A stretch of DNA of 64,000 nt, from the NCBI GenBank assembly GCA_000510845.1, contig AZOF01000001.1, positions 62,001-126,000 of the forward strand. Reading direction: 5' to 3'. Source of the stretch: an alpha proteobacterium SCGC AAA028-D10 (GTDB taxonomy: Bacteria > Pseudomonadota > Alphaproteobacteria > Pelagibacterales > Pelagibacteraceae). The notes below the pieces were generated by a model that searched no databases, was not told the DNA's origin, and saw only the letters and a list, made by a program, of their open reading frames with translations. The position numbers and the translations under genes were made by a program. This document shows positions 46,777 through 55,974 of the stretch, one piece after another (the first letter of the stretch is position 1; each line of letters starts with the position of its first letter).

Positions 46777-48228
46777 TTACCTAATATTACTAAGTAGAGA
46801 TAATTGATTATCTTTTACGCTTCTATTTGACTGATCTAGAGGAGGAATAGGATAGTCTCCTGTAAAATAATGATCTGTAAACTCAGGATTTGTATTATTA
46901 CGTTTTTGATAGCCCATAGCTTTGTAAATGCCATCAATGGATAAGAATTTTAATGTTTTGACACCAATATATTTAGTCATTTCATCTAATGACATATTTG
47001 AAGCTAAAAGCTGATCTTTATCTGGGGTGTCTATTCCATAGTAATCTGGATACATAATAGGAGGGCAAGATATTCTCATATGAACTTCTTTTGCCCCAGC
47101 ATCATACATCATCTGAACTATTTTTTTTGATGTATTTCCCCTAACTATAGAGTCGTCTATCAAAATTATTTTTTTATTTTTAACTAAAGATGCATTTGGA
47201 TTGTGTTTTAATTTAACACCTAATTGTCTAATTTGCTGAGTAGGTTCAATGAAGGTTCTTCCTACATAATGATTTCTTATCAATCCTAATTCAAAAGAAA
47301 TTTTTGATTCTCTAGAATATCCTATTGCAGCAGGAACCCCGGAATCTGGAACTGCAGAAACCATATCAGCATCCACGGGGGATTCTTTTGCCAATTGTTC
47401 ACCGAAATTTTTCCTAAATTCATAAACGCTTTTTCCAGACATTAAACTGTCAGGTCTTGCAAAATATATATATTCAAATATGCATGGACGTGCTTTCATT
47501 TTAGGGAATGGCTTAATACTTTCAACACCATCATTTGTAATAACTACAATTTCACCATTTTCAACCTCACGAACAAAAGTTGCACCAATAATATCTAATG
47601 CACAAGTTTCAGAGGCTAGTACGTATGATTTTTTTAACTTACCAAGAACCAAAGGTCTTATTCCATAAGGATCTCTTACGCCGATCAATTTTTTATTTGT
47701 TAGCATAACAAGAGCGTATCCACCTTGTATTTGAAATAAAGAATCTATTATTTTATCAATAGTTTTTAATCTTTTTGAACGAGCTATTAACTGAACTATT
47801 GTTTCTGTATCGGAGGTAGTTTGAAATATAGCTCCGTCTTTAATCATTTTTTCCCTTAACATTATCGAATTAGTAAGATTTCCATTATGAGCAATGCTAA
47901 TTCCACCGGTATATAGATCTGCAAAAAAGGGCTGTATATTTCTTAAAACAGGAGCTCCTGTTGTAGAATAACGATTATGACCTATTGCAAAATTTCCAGG
48001 AAGTTTTTGTATGGTTGTTTCTTTTGTAAAGTTATCACCAACTAGTCCTAATCTTCTTTCAGAGAAATAATTTTTACCATCATAAGAAACAATTCCGCAT
48101 GATTCTTGACCACGATGTTGTAAAGAATGTAGTCCTAAAGCAGTTAAAGCAGAAGCGTCAATATGATCAAAGATTCCAAAAACACCACACTCTTCTCTTA
48201 ATTTGTCAGCGTTTAAATCTAATAGCAT
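46777..48228 (-). CDS. purF: amidophosphoribosyltransferase
   Basis: First committed enzyme of purine synthesis: PRPP and glutamine to phosphoribosylamine. The 483-residue protein has a 13-residue propeptide before the nucleophile Cys14 (REECGVFGIFD), glutaminase motifs (GLHSLQHRGQESCG, NRYSTTG, AHNGNL) and the PRPP-binding loop IILIDDSIVRGNT (about 352-364). The propeptide suggests the Bacillus-type, Fe-S family, yet the C-terminal segment reads FTDHYFTGDYP where Fe-S members have a Cys pair (x-C-x2-C-FTG). It converges with the der-like gene (1-bp gap) and follows cvpA, its usual neighbour. Confidence 0.96.
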   Translation of the reverse strand: MLLDLNADKLREECGVFGIFDHIDASALTALGLHSLQHRGQESCGIVSYDGKNYFSERRLGLVGDNFTKETTIQKLPGNFAIGHNRYSTTGAPVLRNIQPFFADLYTGGISIAHNGNLTNSIMLREKMIKDGAIFQTTSDTETIVQLIARSKRLKTIDKIIDSLFQIQGGYALVMLTNKKLIGVRDPYGIRPLVLGKLKKSYVLASETCALDIIGATFVREVENGEIVVITNDGVESIKPFPKMKARPCIFEYIYFARPDSLMSGKSVYEFRKNFGEQLAKESPVDADMVSAVPDSGVPAAIGYSRESKISFELGLIRNHYVGRTFIEPTQQIRQLGVKLKHNPNASLVKNKKIILIDDSIVRGNTSKKIVQMMYDAGAKEVHMRISCPPIMYPDYYGIDTPDKDQLLASNMSLDEMTKYIGVKTLKFLSIDGIYKAMGYQKRNNTNPEFTDHYFTGDYPIPPLDQSNRSVKDNQLSLLSNIR

Positions 48229-48232
48229 AAAT

Positions 48233-48781
48233 TTATTTTTTTAATTTCTTTTTTGTTTCATCAATATATTCGTTACTAAATAGAATTTTTTCGTCAAATA
48301 ATTTTCTTCCATATTCAATGACGTTGTAAGAAGAGCCGTTTTTGAGATAGACAGGCCACTTATCATATAGATAAATATAATTAGATAGACTCAGTATTAT
48401 AACACAATAAAAATATCCCGTAATCCCCCCAAAGATAAAACCAAACAATTTATCAATTCCTCCTAAACCAGCCCATTTTAAAGATTTTCCCATAGCTTTG
48501 CCTAAGACTATAATTAAGAATAGACTTAATAAAAACACAGTTACGCCCGACACTGTTCTGGCCGTTGACTCATTTTCAATTATTTTACTAATATAAGGAA
48601 GGACATAAGGAATTGAATATTTTGCTATTATAAAAGCAATGATCCATTTCAAAAAGGAAACTAGACTCAACACAAATCCCTTTTTAAGCGAAGATATTAA
48701 GTTAAAGAGAATTATTATAGCTACGATGATATCAAATATATTTATATTATTAGACTTAAAAAAATTTATAAAATTATCCAT
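48233..48781 (-). CDS. cvpA: CvpA family membrane protein
   Basis: A 182-residue inner-membrane protein with four hydrophobic segments and the CvpA pattern: FDIIVAIIILFNLISSLKKGF (in part; about 16-36), ISKIIENESTARTVSGVTVFL, and the amphipathic LGGIDKLFGFIFGGITGYF (about 104-122). CvpA is linked to envelope homeostasis and purF co-expression in E. coli, where cvpA-purF is one operon; the same order occurs here. The start overlaps the RND exporter end by 8 bp. Confidence 0.85.
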   Translation of the reverse strand: MDNFINFFKSNNINIFDIIVAIIILFNLISSLKKGFVLSLVSFLKWIIAFIIAKYSIPYVLPYISKIIENESTARTVSGVTVFLLSLFLIIVLGKAMGKSLKWAGLGGIDKLFGFIFGGITGYFYCVIILSLSNYIYLYDKWPVYLKNGSSYNVIEYGRKLFDEKILFSNEYIDETKKKLKK

Positions 48782-51230
48782 TCTTAAATGGTTTTATAAT
48801 TGCAATTAACTGAGGCATTAAAGTTAACACAAGAGTCATAGCTGTTAACATGGCTAAACCAGTAAAAATTCCAAAATAAATTGAAGGAATAAAATTAGAA
48901 AACATTAGTATTGAAAATCCAAAGACAATAGTTAATGAAGCGTTGACTATCGCTTTACCTACAGATCTATGACAAATTTCAATTGTTTTTTTATAATTTT
49001 TGTTTATTTTAAATTCTTCTCTAAAACGATAAATGTAGTGAATGCTATTATCAATAGCTATTCCAACACTAATAGATGCAATAGTTATTGTCATCATATC
49101 TAAAGGGATATTAAACAATCCTAAACTTCCTAAAATAAATAAAGCTGCAGTAAAATTTGGAATAGCAGCCACAATAGACCAAGATAATGATTTGAATAAT
49201 ATTAATAGTAGAATGAAAATCCCTGCAAATGTTATACCTAAAGTTTTAATTTGTGAATCAAACAAACTTTGAAGTAAGTTATTAAATATTACTAATATTC
49301 CTGTAATTTTGAATTCGTCTTTGTTAAGATTTAACTTTTCCTCTAAATCTTTTTGAATTTTTATTAAAAGCTCTTTTCTATTTAGATTAGGATTAGAATC
49401 TATTATTCTAAGAGAAATTCTTGCTTCATTGTTTTCAATTGAAACATAGGGTGTTACTATACTCTTTTTAATATCATCTGGTAATTTACTATATAAAATA
49501 GCCATTTCTAGCGGTCCTAATTTTTTATTATCATTAATTTTTTCACCCAACTGTAAAACTGAATAAAAAGATAAGACTTTTCCTATCTCAGGTAAAGTTT
49601 CTAAATATTGATGAACATTAACAATTTTATTTACTCTAAAATTCGTAAACCAATAACTATCTTTGTATTCATTAGAGTCAGAGCCTTGAAAAAAATCATC
49701 ATCACTCTTGTTGTTTTTGCTGTCTGTGTCTTTAAATTTTAAAATAATTTCTAAAGGAGTTGTTCCTCCCAGTTTTTCATCAATTAATTTCATCCCTTGA
49801 TATATTTCAGTTTTTTTATCAAAGTAGTTAATAAAACTATTTTCAACTTTTAGTCTTGTCATTCCATAAATACTCAAAATTAAAATAATTGTTGAGAAGG
49901 CCAAGACTAAACCCCTTTGATTTATAGCAATAGAGGCAAATATCTCTGCAATTTTTGAATCTTTGCTTTGATGAATGGGCGTCGCTTTTGGTTTAAACTT
50001 AATGATTAAATAAGGAAGTAATATCATTGATACAAATAACGAAATAAATAATCCAAGTGTCATCATCCATCCAAAATCTATAACTGGTTTAATGTCACAA
50101 AAGATAAAGGATAAGAATGCCAATGCGGTTGTTAAGACTGCGTACAATATCGGGGTAAAAATTTTAGTTGTAGTCAGATAAGCTAGATAATTCTCTTTCT
50201 TTTTCGGAAATTCCGCTTGTAGTTGTTTGTATCTTTCTACGTAATGAATGTTTATTTCCATTGTAAGAATAAGCATTAATGAAATAAAATTAGAAGATAT
50301 TACTGTCACTTTCCAATTTAAATAACCCAACATTCCAACCATTATAGCTATAGATAAAAAACAACTTAGAAGAGGGAAGACGACCCATCTTATATCTCTA
50401 AAAATGAACCATAAAGTTATTATAATAAAAATAAAAACACCTGAACCGAAAACAGTAATATCTTTTTTTACAAAAGTTATTAAGTCATCAGCTATCATAG
50501 GAATTCCTGAAAGATTAATATCTGCAATATTTTTATATTTTGAAATATGGGACCTAATTTCAATATTATAAAATTCTAAATTTTTATTATGTTCTTTTTT
50601 AAGTTTTTCTAAAATTTTATTTTGAGATTCAAATTCTTTCAAATCTTTTTCCGAAAGTTTACTATTCTGTTGCTTGTCTAGAAAAATCTTGTTTGTTTTT
50701 AGTGCTGATAAATATTCTTTATTATCTTTGATATAGACAACAATTCCAAAAGTAGTGGCGTCTTCATTTATTATTAATTTTTTATATACTGGGCTATTTT
50801 TTAATTCATTTAGAGCTCTATTAATTTCAATGCCTGGAGTAACTATGTATTGAATATTTTTAATTTTTTCTATTAAGGGTAGATCCGAACTTTCAAATAA
50901 AGGAGCATTTAAAACACTTATGCTTTTGCTTACCCATTTTATATTGTTAATTTCATCAACAAATTTTCTTAGTTCTTTAAGACTTTCCTCGTTAATTTTT
51001 TTTTTAGGAGAATATGTAATTACAAAAAATTCTTCAGATGAATAACGTTCATTTATGGATCTTAAGTAATTTAAATCAGGATCATTTTCCAATAATAATG
51101 AATCAGCTGATGCGTCTAATTGAAAATTTTTGGCATTATAAATAGAGAATGAAAATATTAGTATTAACGAAATAAGTATTAATTTGGGTCTTTCTAAAAA
51201 TTTCTTATAAAGTTGATTTATAAAATTCAT
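48774..51230 (-). CDS. RND/MMPL superfamily exporter
   Basis: An 818-residue protein with two halves, each an N-terminal helix, a large periplasmic loop (about 30-230 and 450-620) and a six-helix bundle. The second bundle has LDMMTITIASISVGIAIDNSIHYIYRF (in part; about 735-760), the MMPL/hopanoid-transporter-like sequence with the intramembrane Asp. Related proteins export lipids or hydrophobic molecules (HpnN, MmpL, patched-like). The substrate is unknown; the short linker IINQRGLVLAFSTI separates the halves. It lies between alr and cvpA with 2-bp and 8-bp junctions. Confidence 0.87.
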   Translation of the reverse strand: MNFINQLYKKFLERPKLILISLILIFSFSIYNAKNFQLDASADSLLLENDPDLNYLRSINERYSSEEFFVITYSPKKKINEESLKELRKFVDEINNIKWVSKSISVLNAPLFESSDLPLIEKIKNIQYIVTPGIEINRALNELKNSPVYKKLIINEDATTFGIVVYIKDNKEYLSALKTNKIFLDKQQNSKLSEKDLKEFESQNKILEKLKKEHNKNLEFYNIEIRSHISKYKNIADINLSGIPMIADDLITFVKKDITVFGSGVFIFIIITLWFIFRDIRWVVFPLLSCFLSIAIMVGMLGYLNWKVTVISSNFISLMLILTMEINIHYVERYKQLQAEFPKKKENYLAYLTTTKIFTPILYAVLTTALAFLSFIFCDIKPVIDFGWMMTLGLFISLFVSMILLPYLIIKFKPKATPIHQSKDSKIAEIFASIAINQRGLVLAFSTIILILSIYGMTRLKVENSFINYFDKKTEIYQGMKLIDEKLGGTTPLEIILKFKDTDSKNNKSDDDFFQGSDSNEYKDSYWFTNFRVNKIVNVHQYLETLPEIGKVLSFYSVLQLGEKINDNKKLGPLEMAILYSKLPDDIKKSIVTPYVSIENNEARISLRIIDSNPNLNRKELLIKIQKDLEEKLNLNKDEFKITGILVIFNNLLQSLFDSQIKTLGITFAGIFILLLILFKSLSWSIVAAIPNFTAALFILGSLGLFNIPLDMMTITIASISVGIAIDNSIHYIYRFREEFKINKNYKKTIEICHRSVGKAIVNASLTIVFGFSILMFSNFIPSIYFGIFTGLAMLTAMTLVLTLMPQLIAIIKPFKNG

Positions 51231-51232
51231 CT

Positions 51233-52315
51233 TTAACTAATATATACTCTCTCGCATCTTTCAGAGACAGAAGTAATAATATCATAAGGAGAAGTATCGG
51301 AGACTTTTGCAAAACTATCTAAATTTAAATTTTTTCCAAACACTTCTAAATAATCTCCAATTTTAATTATATTTTTAACTTTAGTGACATCTACTATCAT
51401 TAAATCCATAGAAATTCTTGCAATCATTGGAAGTTTAACATTTTTATAAAATACATAACCTATATTAGATATTCTGATTTTTACTCCATCAGCATATCCA
51501 AGAGGAATTGTTGCTGTAACTATATCTTTTTTTGCTTTATAGCTTTGATTGTATCCAGCTGTTTCACCTTTCCTAAGACGATTTATTTGAATAACAGGAG
51601 ATATTAAAGAGACTACATTTTTTAATTCTTTTTTAAAAAATAATTTTCCACCATACAAAGCAATACCGGGTCTCACTATATCAAAATGATATTCTTTACC
51701 CAAAAATATTCCTCCTGAGGCAGCAAGACTAAATTTACAATTTGGTAAATTAAACATTGTTTTTATTTTTAAAAATCTATTTTTTTGAATGGAATTGTAT
51801 TTGCTTTTTTTTTCATCAGCACTTGCAAGGTGAGTATATATTATAACTTCTTTAAATTTTTTAATTATTGATCGTTCATTATATATTTTTAAAATTTCCT
51901 CATCCTGCATTCCAGATCTGCACATTCCCGTATCAACTTGGATGGCTAATTTATTAAAGAGTTTTTTCTTATTTAAAAAATTTGTCCATTTCTTAAATTG
52001 TTCATAAGTATTGAGAATAGGTATAAATTTATTTTTAAAAAATATTTGCTCTTCATTTTTGTTTAATCCATTGGCTACATAAATATTAATATCTGAGATT
52101 TTTTTTGATATTTTTAAGGCTTCAGAAATATTTGCAACCCAGAAATCTTTACATTTATTTTTTTTTAAGAATTTTGCAATTTTAACATCGCCAAGACCAT
52201 AAGCGTTTGCTTTAATAACTGGACAGATAGTTGTTTTTGAAAATTTTTTGATTATATTGAGGTTATTCTTAATATTATTTAAATTTATAATCAATTTTGA
52301 ATGCGAATATTGCAT
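51233..52315 (-). CDS. alr: alanine racemase
   Basis: PLP enzyme interconverting L- and D-alanine for murein. The 360-residue protein shows PVIKANAYGLG (PLP Lys, about 33-43), VDTGMCRSG (about 127-135), FDIVRPGIALYGG (about 213-225), TATIPLGYADGV with the second catalytic Tyr in GYNQSYK, and MISARMSMDLMIVDVT-like MIARISMDLMIVDVT. YDIITSVSERCERVYI closes the protein. Between dnaB and the RND exporter, tightly packed (2 and 6 bp). Confidence 0.94.
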   Translation of the reverse strand: MQYSHSKLIINLNNIKNNLNIIKKFSKTTICPVIKANAYGLGDVKIAKFLKKNKCKDFWVANISEALKISKKISDINIYVANGLNKNEEQIFFKNKFIPILNTYEQFKKWTNFLNKKKLFNKLAIQVDTGMCRSGMQDEEILKIYNERSIIKKFKEVIIYTHLASADEKKSKYNSIQKNRFLKIKTMFNLPNCKFSLAASGGIFLGKEYHFDIVRPGIALYGGKLFFKKELKNVVSLISPVIQINRLRKGETAGYNQSYKAKKDIVTATIPLGYADGVKIRISNIGYVFYKNVKLPMIARISMDLMIVDVTKVKNIIKIGDYLEVFGKNLNLDSFAKVSDTSPYDIITSVSERCERVYIS

Positions 52316-52321
52316 TCATGG

Positions 52322-53761
52322 TTAATTATCAAATTTTATATTATTTGCATCTTTAAACTTAGTATAAGCGCTTTCAAATTCTAAATTAATTATACCTGTA
52401 GGGCCATGTCTTTGTTTACCAATTATTACTAGTGCTTGATTGTGTACTTGGCTCATTTTTTCTTGCCATGTTATATGCTCTGCGGTTCCAGCTTGGGGTT
52501 CGCTTTTTTCTAAATAATACTCTGGTCTATATACAAACATAACCACATCAGCATCTTGCTCTATAGAACCAGACTCTCTCAAATCTGACAGCTGAGGTCT
52601 CTTATCATCTCTTTGTTCAACAGCTCGAGATAACTGAGATAAAGCTAAAACAGGAACACTTAGTTCTTTTGCTAGAGCTTTTAGTCCTTGAGTTATTTCT
52701 CCAATTTCTTGAACTCTGCCTTCATATTTGAAATTTCCGGTAGTCATTAACTGTATATAGTCGACAACAATTAAATCTAAACCATGAAGTCTTTTAATTC
52801 TTCGCGCTCTATTTGCTAATGTAGAAATTTTAATTGCAGGAGTTTCATCGATATAAAGAGGAAGGTCATTAATATTTTTTGAAGCTTCGATAAATTTTTC
52901 TAAATCTTCCTGAGTAATTTTTCCTCTTCTTATATCATTGGATCTAATTCTTGATTGTTCAGCTAATATTCTCGTTGATAATTGTTCAGAAGACATTTCC
53001 AAAGAAAAGAACGCAACAGAAGATTTTCCTAGTTTTTTTTCCATAATGTTTTTTGCAGCATGAAAAGCAATGTTAGTTGCAAGAGCAGTCTTTCCCATAG
53101 AAGGTCTTCCAGCGATGATAACTAGATCACCTTTGTGCATTCCTCCAAGCCTCTCATCCAAATCTCGAAGACCTGTGGGCACACCAACTATGCCCTCATC
53201 ATTCTTAAAGGCTCGCATTGCCATATCAACAGTTTCGCCAAGAGCTTTTTCAAAAGACATATACGATCTGTCAAATTTGCCTCTTTCAGCAAGATCAAAA
53301 AGTTTTTTTTCTGTTCCCTCTATTAATTGTTCAGCGGTATGTTCTAAATTTTTGTTATTAGCATCAGTTAATGTGTTCTCAGATAATTCAATTAGTTTTC
53401 TTCTTAAATAAAGATCATAAATTACTTTAGAATAGTCTTTGGCTTGAAAAGCAGAAGTGGAGAGTCTTGTAAGCTTTGCAATGTATTCATTACCGCCCAA
53501 TTCTTTTAATGACTGATCATTTTCTAGATAATTTTTTAAAGTAATAGGACTTGCAAGTAATCCCTTGCTGATTAATTTATTTAAATAATGAAATATTTTT
53601 TGATGAATTGGATCAAAGAATATATTTTCATTAACGATAGTAGAAATTTCATCAAATATTTCGTTATTTACTAGGATTGATCCTAATATTATTTGTTCCG
53701 CTTCTATATTGCTTGGTAGTTCTTTAGTAGTATTTAAAATTCTAATATTTTCAGCGCTCAT
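52322..53761 (-). CDS. dnaB: replicative DNA helicase DnaB
   Basis: Hexameric 5'-3' helicase of the replisome. The 479-residue protein has the primase-interacting N-terminal domain (LPSNIEAEQIILGSILVNN, about 15-33), then the RecA-like motor: Walker A IIAGRPSMGKTALATNIA (about 212-229), FFSLEMSSEQLSTRI, DLIVVDYIQLM (Walker B, about 328-338), LSQLSRAVEQRDDKRPQLSDLRESG-type segment (in part) and QDADVVMFVYRPEYY. There is no intein. It follows the rpsF-rpsR-rplI genes after an 82-bp gap, a common bacterial order. Confidence 0.97.
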   Translation of the reverse strand: MSAENIRILNTTKELPSNIEAEQIILGSILVNNEIFDEISTIVNENIFFDPIHQKIFHYLNKLISKGLLASPITLKNYLENDQSLKELGGNEYIAKLTRLSTSAFQAKDYSKVIYDLYLRRKLIELSENTLTDANNKNLEHTAEQLIEGTEKKLFDLAERGKFDRSYMSFEKALGETVDMAMRAFKNDEGIVGVPTGLRDLDERLGGMHKGDLVIIAGRPSMGKTALATNIAFHAAKNIMEKKLGKSSVAFFSLEMSSEQLSTRILAEQSRIRSNDIRRGKITQEDLEKFIEASKNINDLPLYIDETPAIKISTLANRARRIKRLHGLDLIVVDYIQLMTTGNFKYEGRVQEIGEITQGLKALAKELSVPVLALSQLSRAVEQRDDKRPQLSDLRESGSIEQDADVVMFVYRPEYYLEKSEPQAGTAEHITWQEKMSQVHNQALVIIGKQRHGPTGIINLEFESAYTKFKDANNIKFDN

Positions 53762-53843
53762 AGAAACATTTAAATTTATTTAAGATATGAGTATAGAATA
53801 ATTTTTTACTCTTAATGATGTGGATAAGTTAATAACTTTGCGG

Positions 53844-54302
53844 TTAAGCTATTTTTTCAACTGAAACAACTTTTACTTTTATTGAAGCTTGAACATCGGC
53901 ATGTAAATTTATTATCACAACATAATCACCAATTTTTTTAATTTGCTCCTTAAGCTCAATCATATTTGCTAAAATATTTTTAAATTTATGTATTTCTAAA
54001 TTCTGGATAATTTCTTTTATAGTTAGAGAGCCGTATAAAGCTCCTCCTTCCATAGAATTTTTAGTGATTTTTAATTCAAATTTATCAAGCTCTTTTTGAA
54101 TTTTAACAGCTTCGTTTTTTTGATCGTTATTTTTTTTGTTTAGTTCTTCTTTTTTTTTTTCAAAAATAGCTAAATTTTCTTTTGAAGCAACTAGCGCTTT
54201 GTTGTTTTTTAAAAGATAATTTCTAGCAAAACCATTAGCAACTTTTACTTTGCTACCAATTTTTCCTAATTTTTTAATATTTTCTAAAAGAATAACTTCC
54301 AT
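53844..54302 (-). CDS. rplI: 50S ribosomal protein L9
   Basis: A 152-residue L9. The N-terminal rRNA-binding domain has MEVILLENIKKLGKIGSKVKV (in part) and the conserved KVANGFARNYLLKNNKAL (about 20-37), with a long Lys-rich connecting helix (about 41-75) and a C-terminal domain including GGALYGSLTIKEI (about 86-98). The length is standard. Last of rpsF-rpsR-rplI, 2 bp after rpsR. Confidence 0.97.
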   Translation of the reverse strand: MEVILLENIKKLGKIGSKVKVANGFARNYLLKNNKALVASKENLAIFEKKKEELNKKNNDQKNEAVKIQKELDKFELKITKNSMEGGALYGSLTIKEIIQNLEIHKFKNILANMIELKEQIKKIGDYVVIINLHADVQASIKVKVVSVEKIA

Positions 54303-54304
54303 AA

Positions 54305-54586
54305 TTAATCCGCTACAAATGGTAATAAAGCTAATATTCTAGCTTTTTTAATTTCATTAGATAACTCTTTTTGTTTTGCATAGCAAACCGATGTTATTCT
54401 ACTAGGCAACATCTTTCCAGTTTCAGATATATACTTTTGTAGCAACTTTAAATTTTTGTAATTAATTACAGGGGCATCTTTTCCACTTAAAGGACAATCT
54501 CTTGTAAATTTAGTAGTCGCTTTTTGAAAAAGCATTAAATTTGAATTATTATTCTTTTTAGTTTTTTTAATATTTTTTCTTTTCAT
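54305..54586 (-). CDS. rpsR: 30S ribosomal protein S18
   Basis: A 93-residue S18. The basic N-terminus is followed by [19 protein letters not shown] (about 28-46), [26 protein letters not shown] (in part; about 49-72) and [14 protein letters not shown] at the end. The core matches S18 throughout. S18 pairs with S6 on the small subunit; the rpsF stop and rpsR start overlap by 1 bp. Confidence 0.97.
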   Translation of the reverse strand: MKRKNIKKTKKNNNSNLMLFQKATTKFTRDCPLSGKDAPVINYKNLKLLQKYISETGKMLPSRITSVCYAKQKELSNEIKKARILALLPFVAD

Positions 54587-54918
54587 TATTTGCTTTCTTC
54601 TTTTTGAACTAATTCTGAATTTTCTTTAGGTATATTTTTTATTTTTATAGTCATAAATCTTAAAATATTTGAATCAATTCTTTCAATTTTCTCAAGTTCT
54701 TGAATAACTACCGGCTCTCCAGAAAAATACAAATTTGTATAATAACCTTTTTTAAAATTTTTAATTGGATATGCTAACTGCCTAAGACCCCAATTTTCTT
54801 TTTTTTCAATTTTACCTTTATTTTTTTTTATAAGATCTTCAATTTTTTGATGTAGATCAGAAAGATCTTTATTATTTAAGCTTTGAGAAGCTATATATAT
54901 ATGTTCGTAATAACTCAT
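54586..54918 (-). CDS. rpsF: 30S ribosomal protein S6
   Basis: A 110-residue S6. [12 protein letters not shown] at the start, the [22 protein letters not shown] segment (in part; about 42-62) and LRFMTIKIK (about 86-94) are typical. The acidic/Lys tail is short, without the long Glu repeats of E. coli S6. First gene of the S6-S18-L9 operon, with a palindromic leader upstream and a divergent fabD 126 bp away. Confidence 0.97.
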   Translation of the reverse strand: MSYYEHIYIASQSLNNKDLSDLHQKIEDLIKKNKGKIEKKENWGLRQLAYPIKNFKKGYYTNLYFSGEPVVIQELEKIERIDSNILRFMTIKIKNIPKENSELVQKEESK

Positions 54919-54949
54919 TTTAACTCTTGGTTGCTTTTAATTAGCATCC

Positions 54950-54969
54950 CAACTTTAATATTAAAGTTG
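54950..54969 (-). promoter_or_regulatory. 20-bp perfect palindrome in the rpsF leader
   Basis: A perfect inverted repeat of 20 bp (CAACTTTAAT with ATTAAAGTTG) lies 32 bp upstream of the rpsF ATG on the minus strand, flanked by GCCC on one side and GGATGC on the other that could pair as a lower stem with a bulge. Bacterial rpsF leaders often carry an S6:S18-binding autoregulatory structure; this could be the local version. The match to that motif is not established. Confidence 0.4.
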
Positions 54970-55044
54970 AGAAAGTCAGGGCAATATATAATTTTTTTTT
55001 TTTAATACAACAGGGTTAATTTTGTTATAATTACTTACTTAATT

Positions 55045-55974
55045 ATGAAAGCAATCGTATTTCCAGGGCAGGGTTCTCAGTATGTTGGCATGGGAAAAGA
55101 TTTCTATGACACTTTTACCGAAGCTAAAGAGGTCTTTCATGAGGTTGATGATGCTTTAGGTTTTAAATTATCAAATATTATTTTAAATGGACCCAAAGAA
55201 ACTCTAGATCTTACGGAAAACACACAGCCAGCTATTATGACCGTAGGAGTTGCGATTTATAAAACTTTAAAAAAACAGAAAATTAAAGATTTAAAAGATT
55301 ATAGTTTTTTTGCAGGTCATTCCTTGGGAGAATATACTTCTTTGATTTGCTCAAACTCTTTAACTTTAAAAGATGGTGCTAAAATTTTAAAAGAGAGAGG
55401 TAAATCAATGCAAGAAGCGGTTCCAGTAAATGTTGGGGCTATGGCAGCTGTATTGGGTGCAGAGGTAGATTTGATAAATGAAGTAATAAATAAAAATAAA
55501 TCTAGCGAAGGAATTGCTGAAATTTCAAATGATAATTGTCCGGGCCAGATAGTTATAAGTGGGAATAAAGATAAGATTAATAAAATAGTAGATGATCTAA
55601 AAAATACCTATAGTAAAAAAGCAATATTATTACCAGTCAGCGCACCATTTCATTGTTCTTTAATGCAACCTTCGGCAGATAAGATGAATCAAATTTTAAT
55701 ACAAACTAATTTTTCACAACCTGTAATTAATATTGTTTCTAATGTTACAGCTAAGACAATTGATAACTTTCAAGAAATACCTTCTTTACTTACAAAACAA
55801 ATTACGCACCACGTTAGATGGAGAGAATCTGTGAATTTTATGGCAAAAAATGGTGTAAAACATTTTATTGAAATAGGGCCGGGAAAAGCATTAACAGGCA
55901 TGATAAAAAGAATAGGAAAAGAACTTACAACAACTACAATTGATAATATAATTCAATTCAATGAATTTAATTAA
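55045..55974 (+). CDS. fabD: malonyl-CoA:ACP transacylase
   Basis: Loads malonyl groups onto acyl carrier protein. The 309-residue protein shows VFPGQGSQYVGMGKD (about 5-19), the nucleophile elbow FAGHSLGEYTSL (Ser about residue 94), GAMAAVLG, NDNCPGQIVISG and SAPFHCSLMQPSADKM (catalytic His, about 200-215). The length is standard. First of fabD-fabG-acpP-gmk; it overlaps fabG by 14 bp. Confidence 0.97.
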   Translation: MKAIVFPGQGSQYVGMGKDFYDTFTEAKEVFHEVDDALGFKLSNIILNGPKETLDLTENTQPAIMTVGVAIYKTLKKQKIKDLKDYSFFAGHSLGEYTSLICSNSLTLKDGAKILKERGKSMQEAVPVNVGAMAAVLGAEVDLINEVINKNKSSEGIAEISNDNCPGQIVISGNKDKINKIVDDLKNTYSKKAILLPVSAPFHCSLMQPSADKMNQILIQTNFSQPVINIVSNVTAKTIDNFQEIPSLLTKQITHHVRWRESVNFMAKNGVKHFIEIGPGKALTGMIKRIGKELTTTTIDNIIQFNEFN

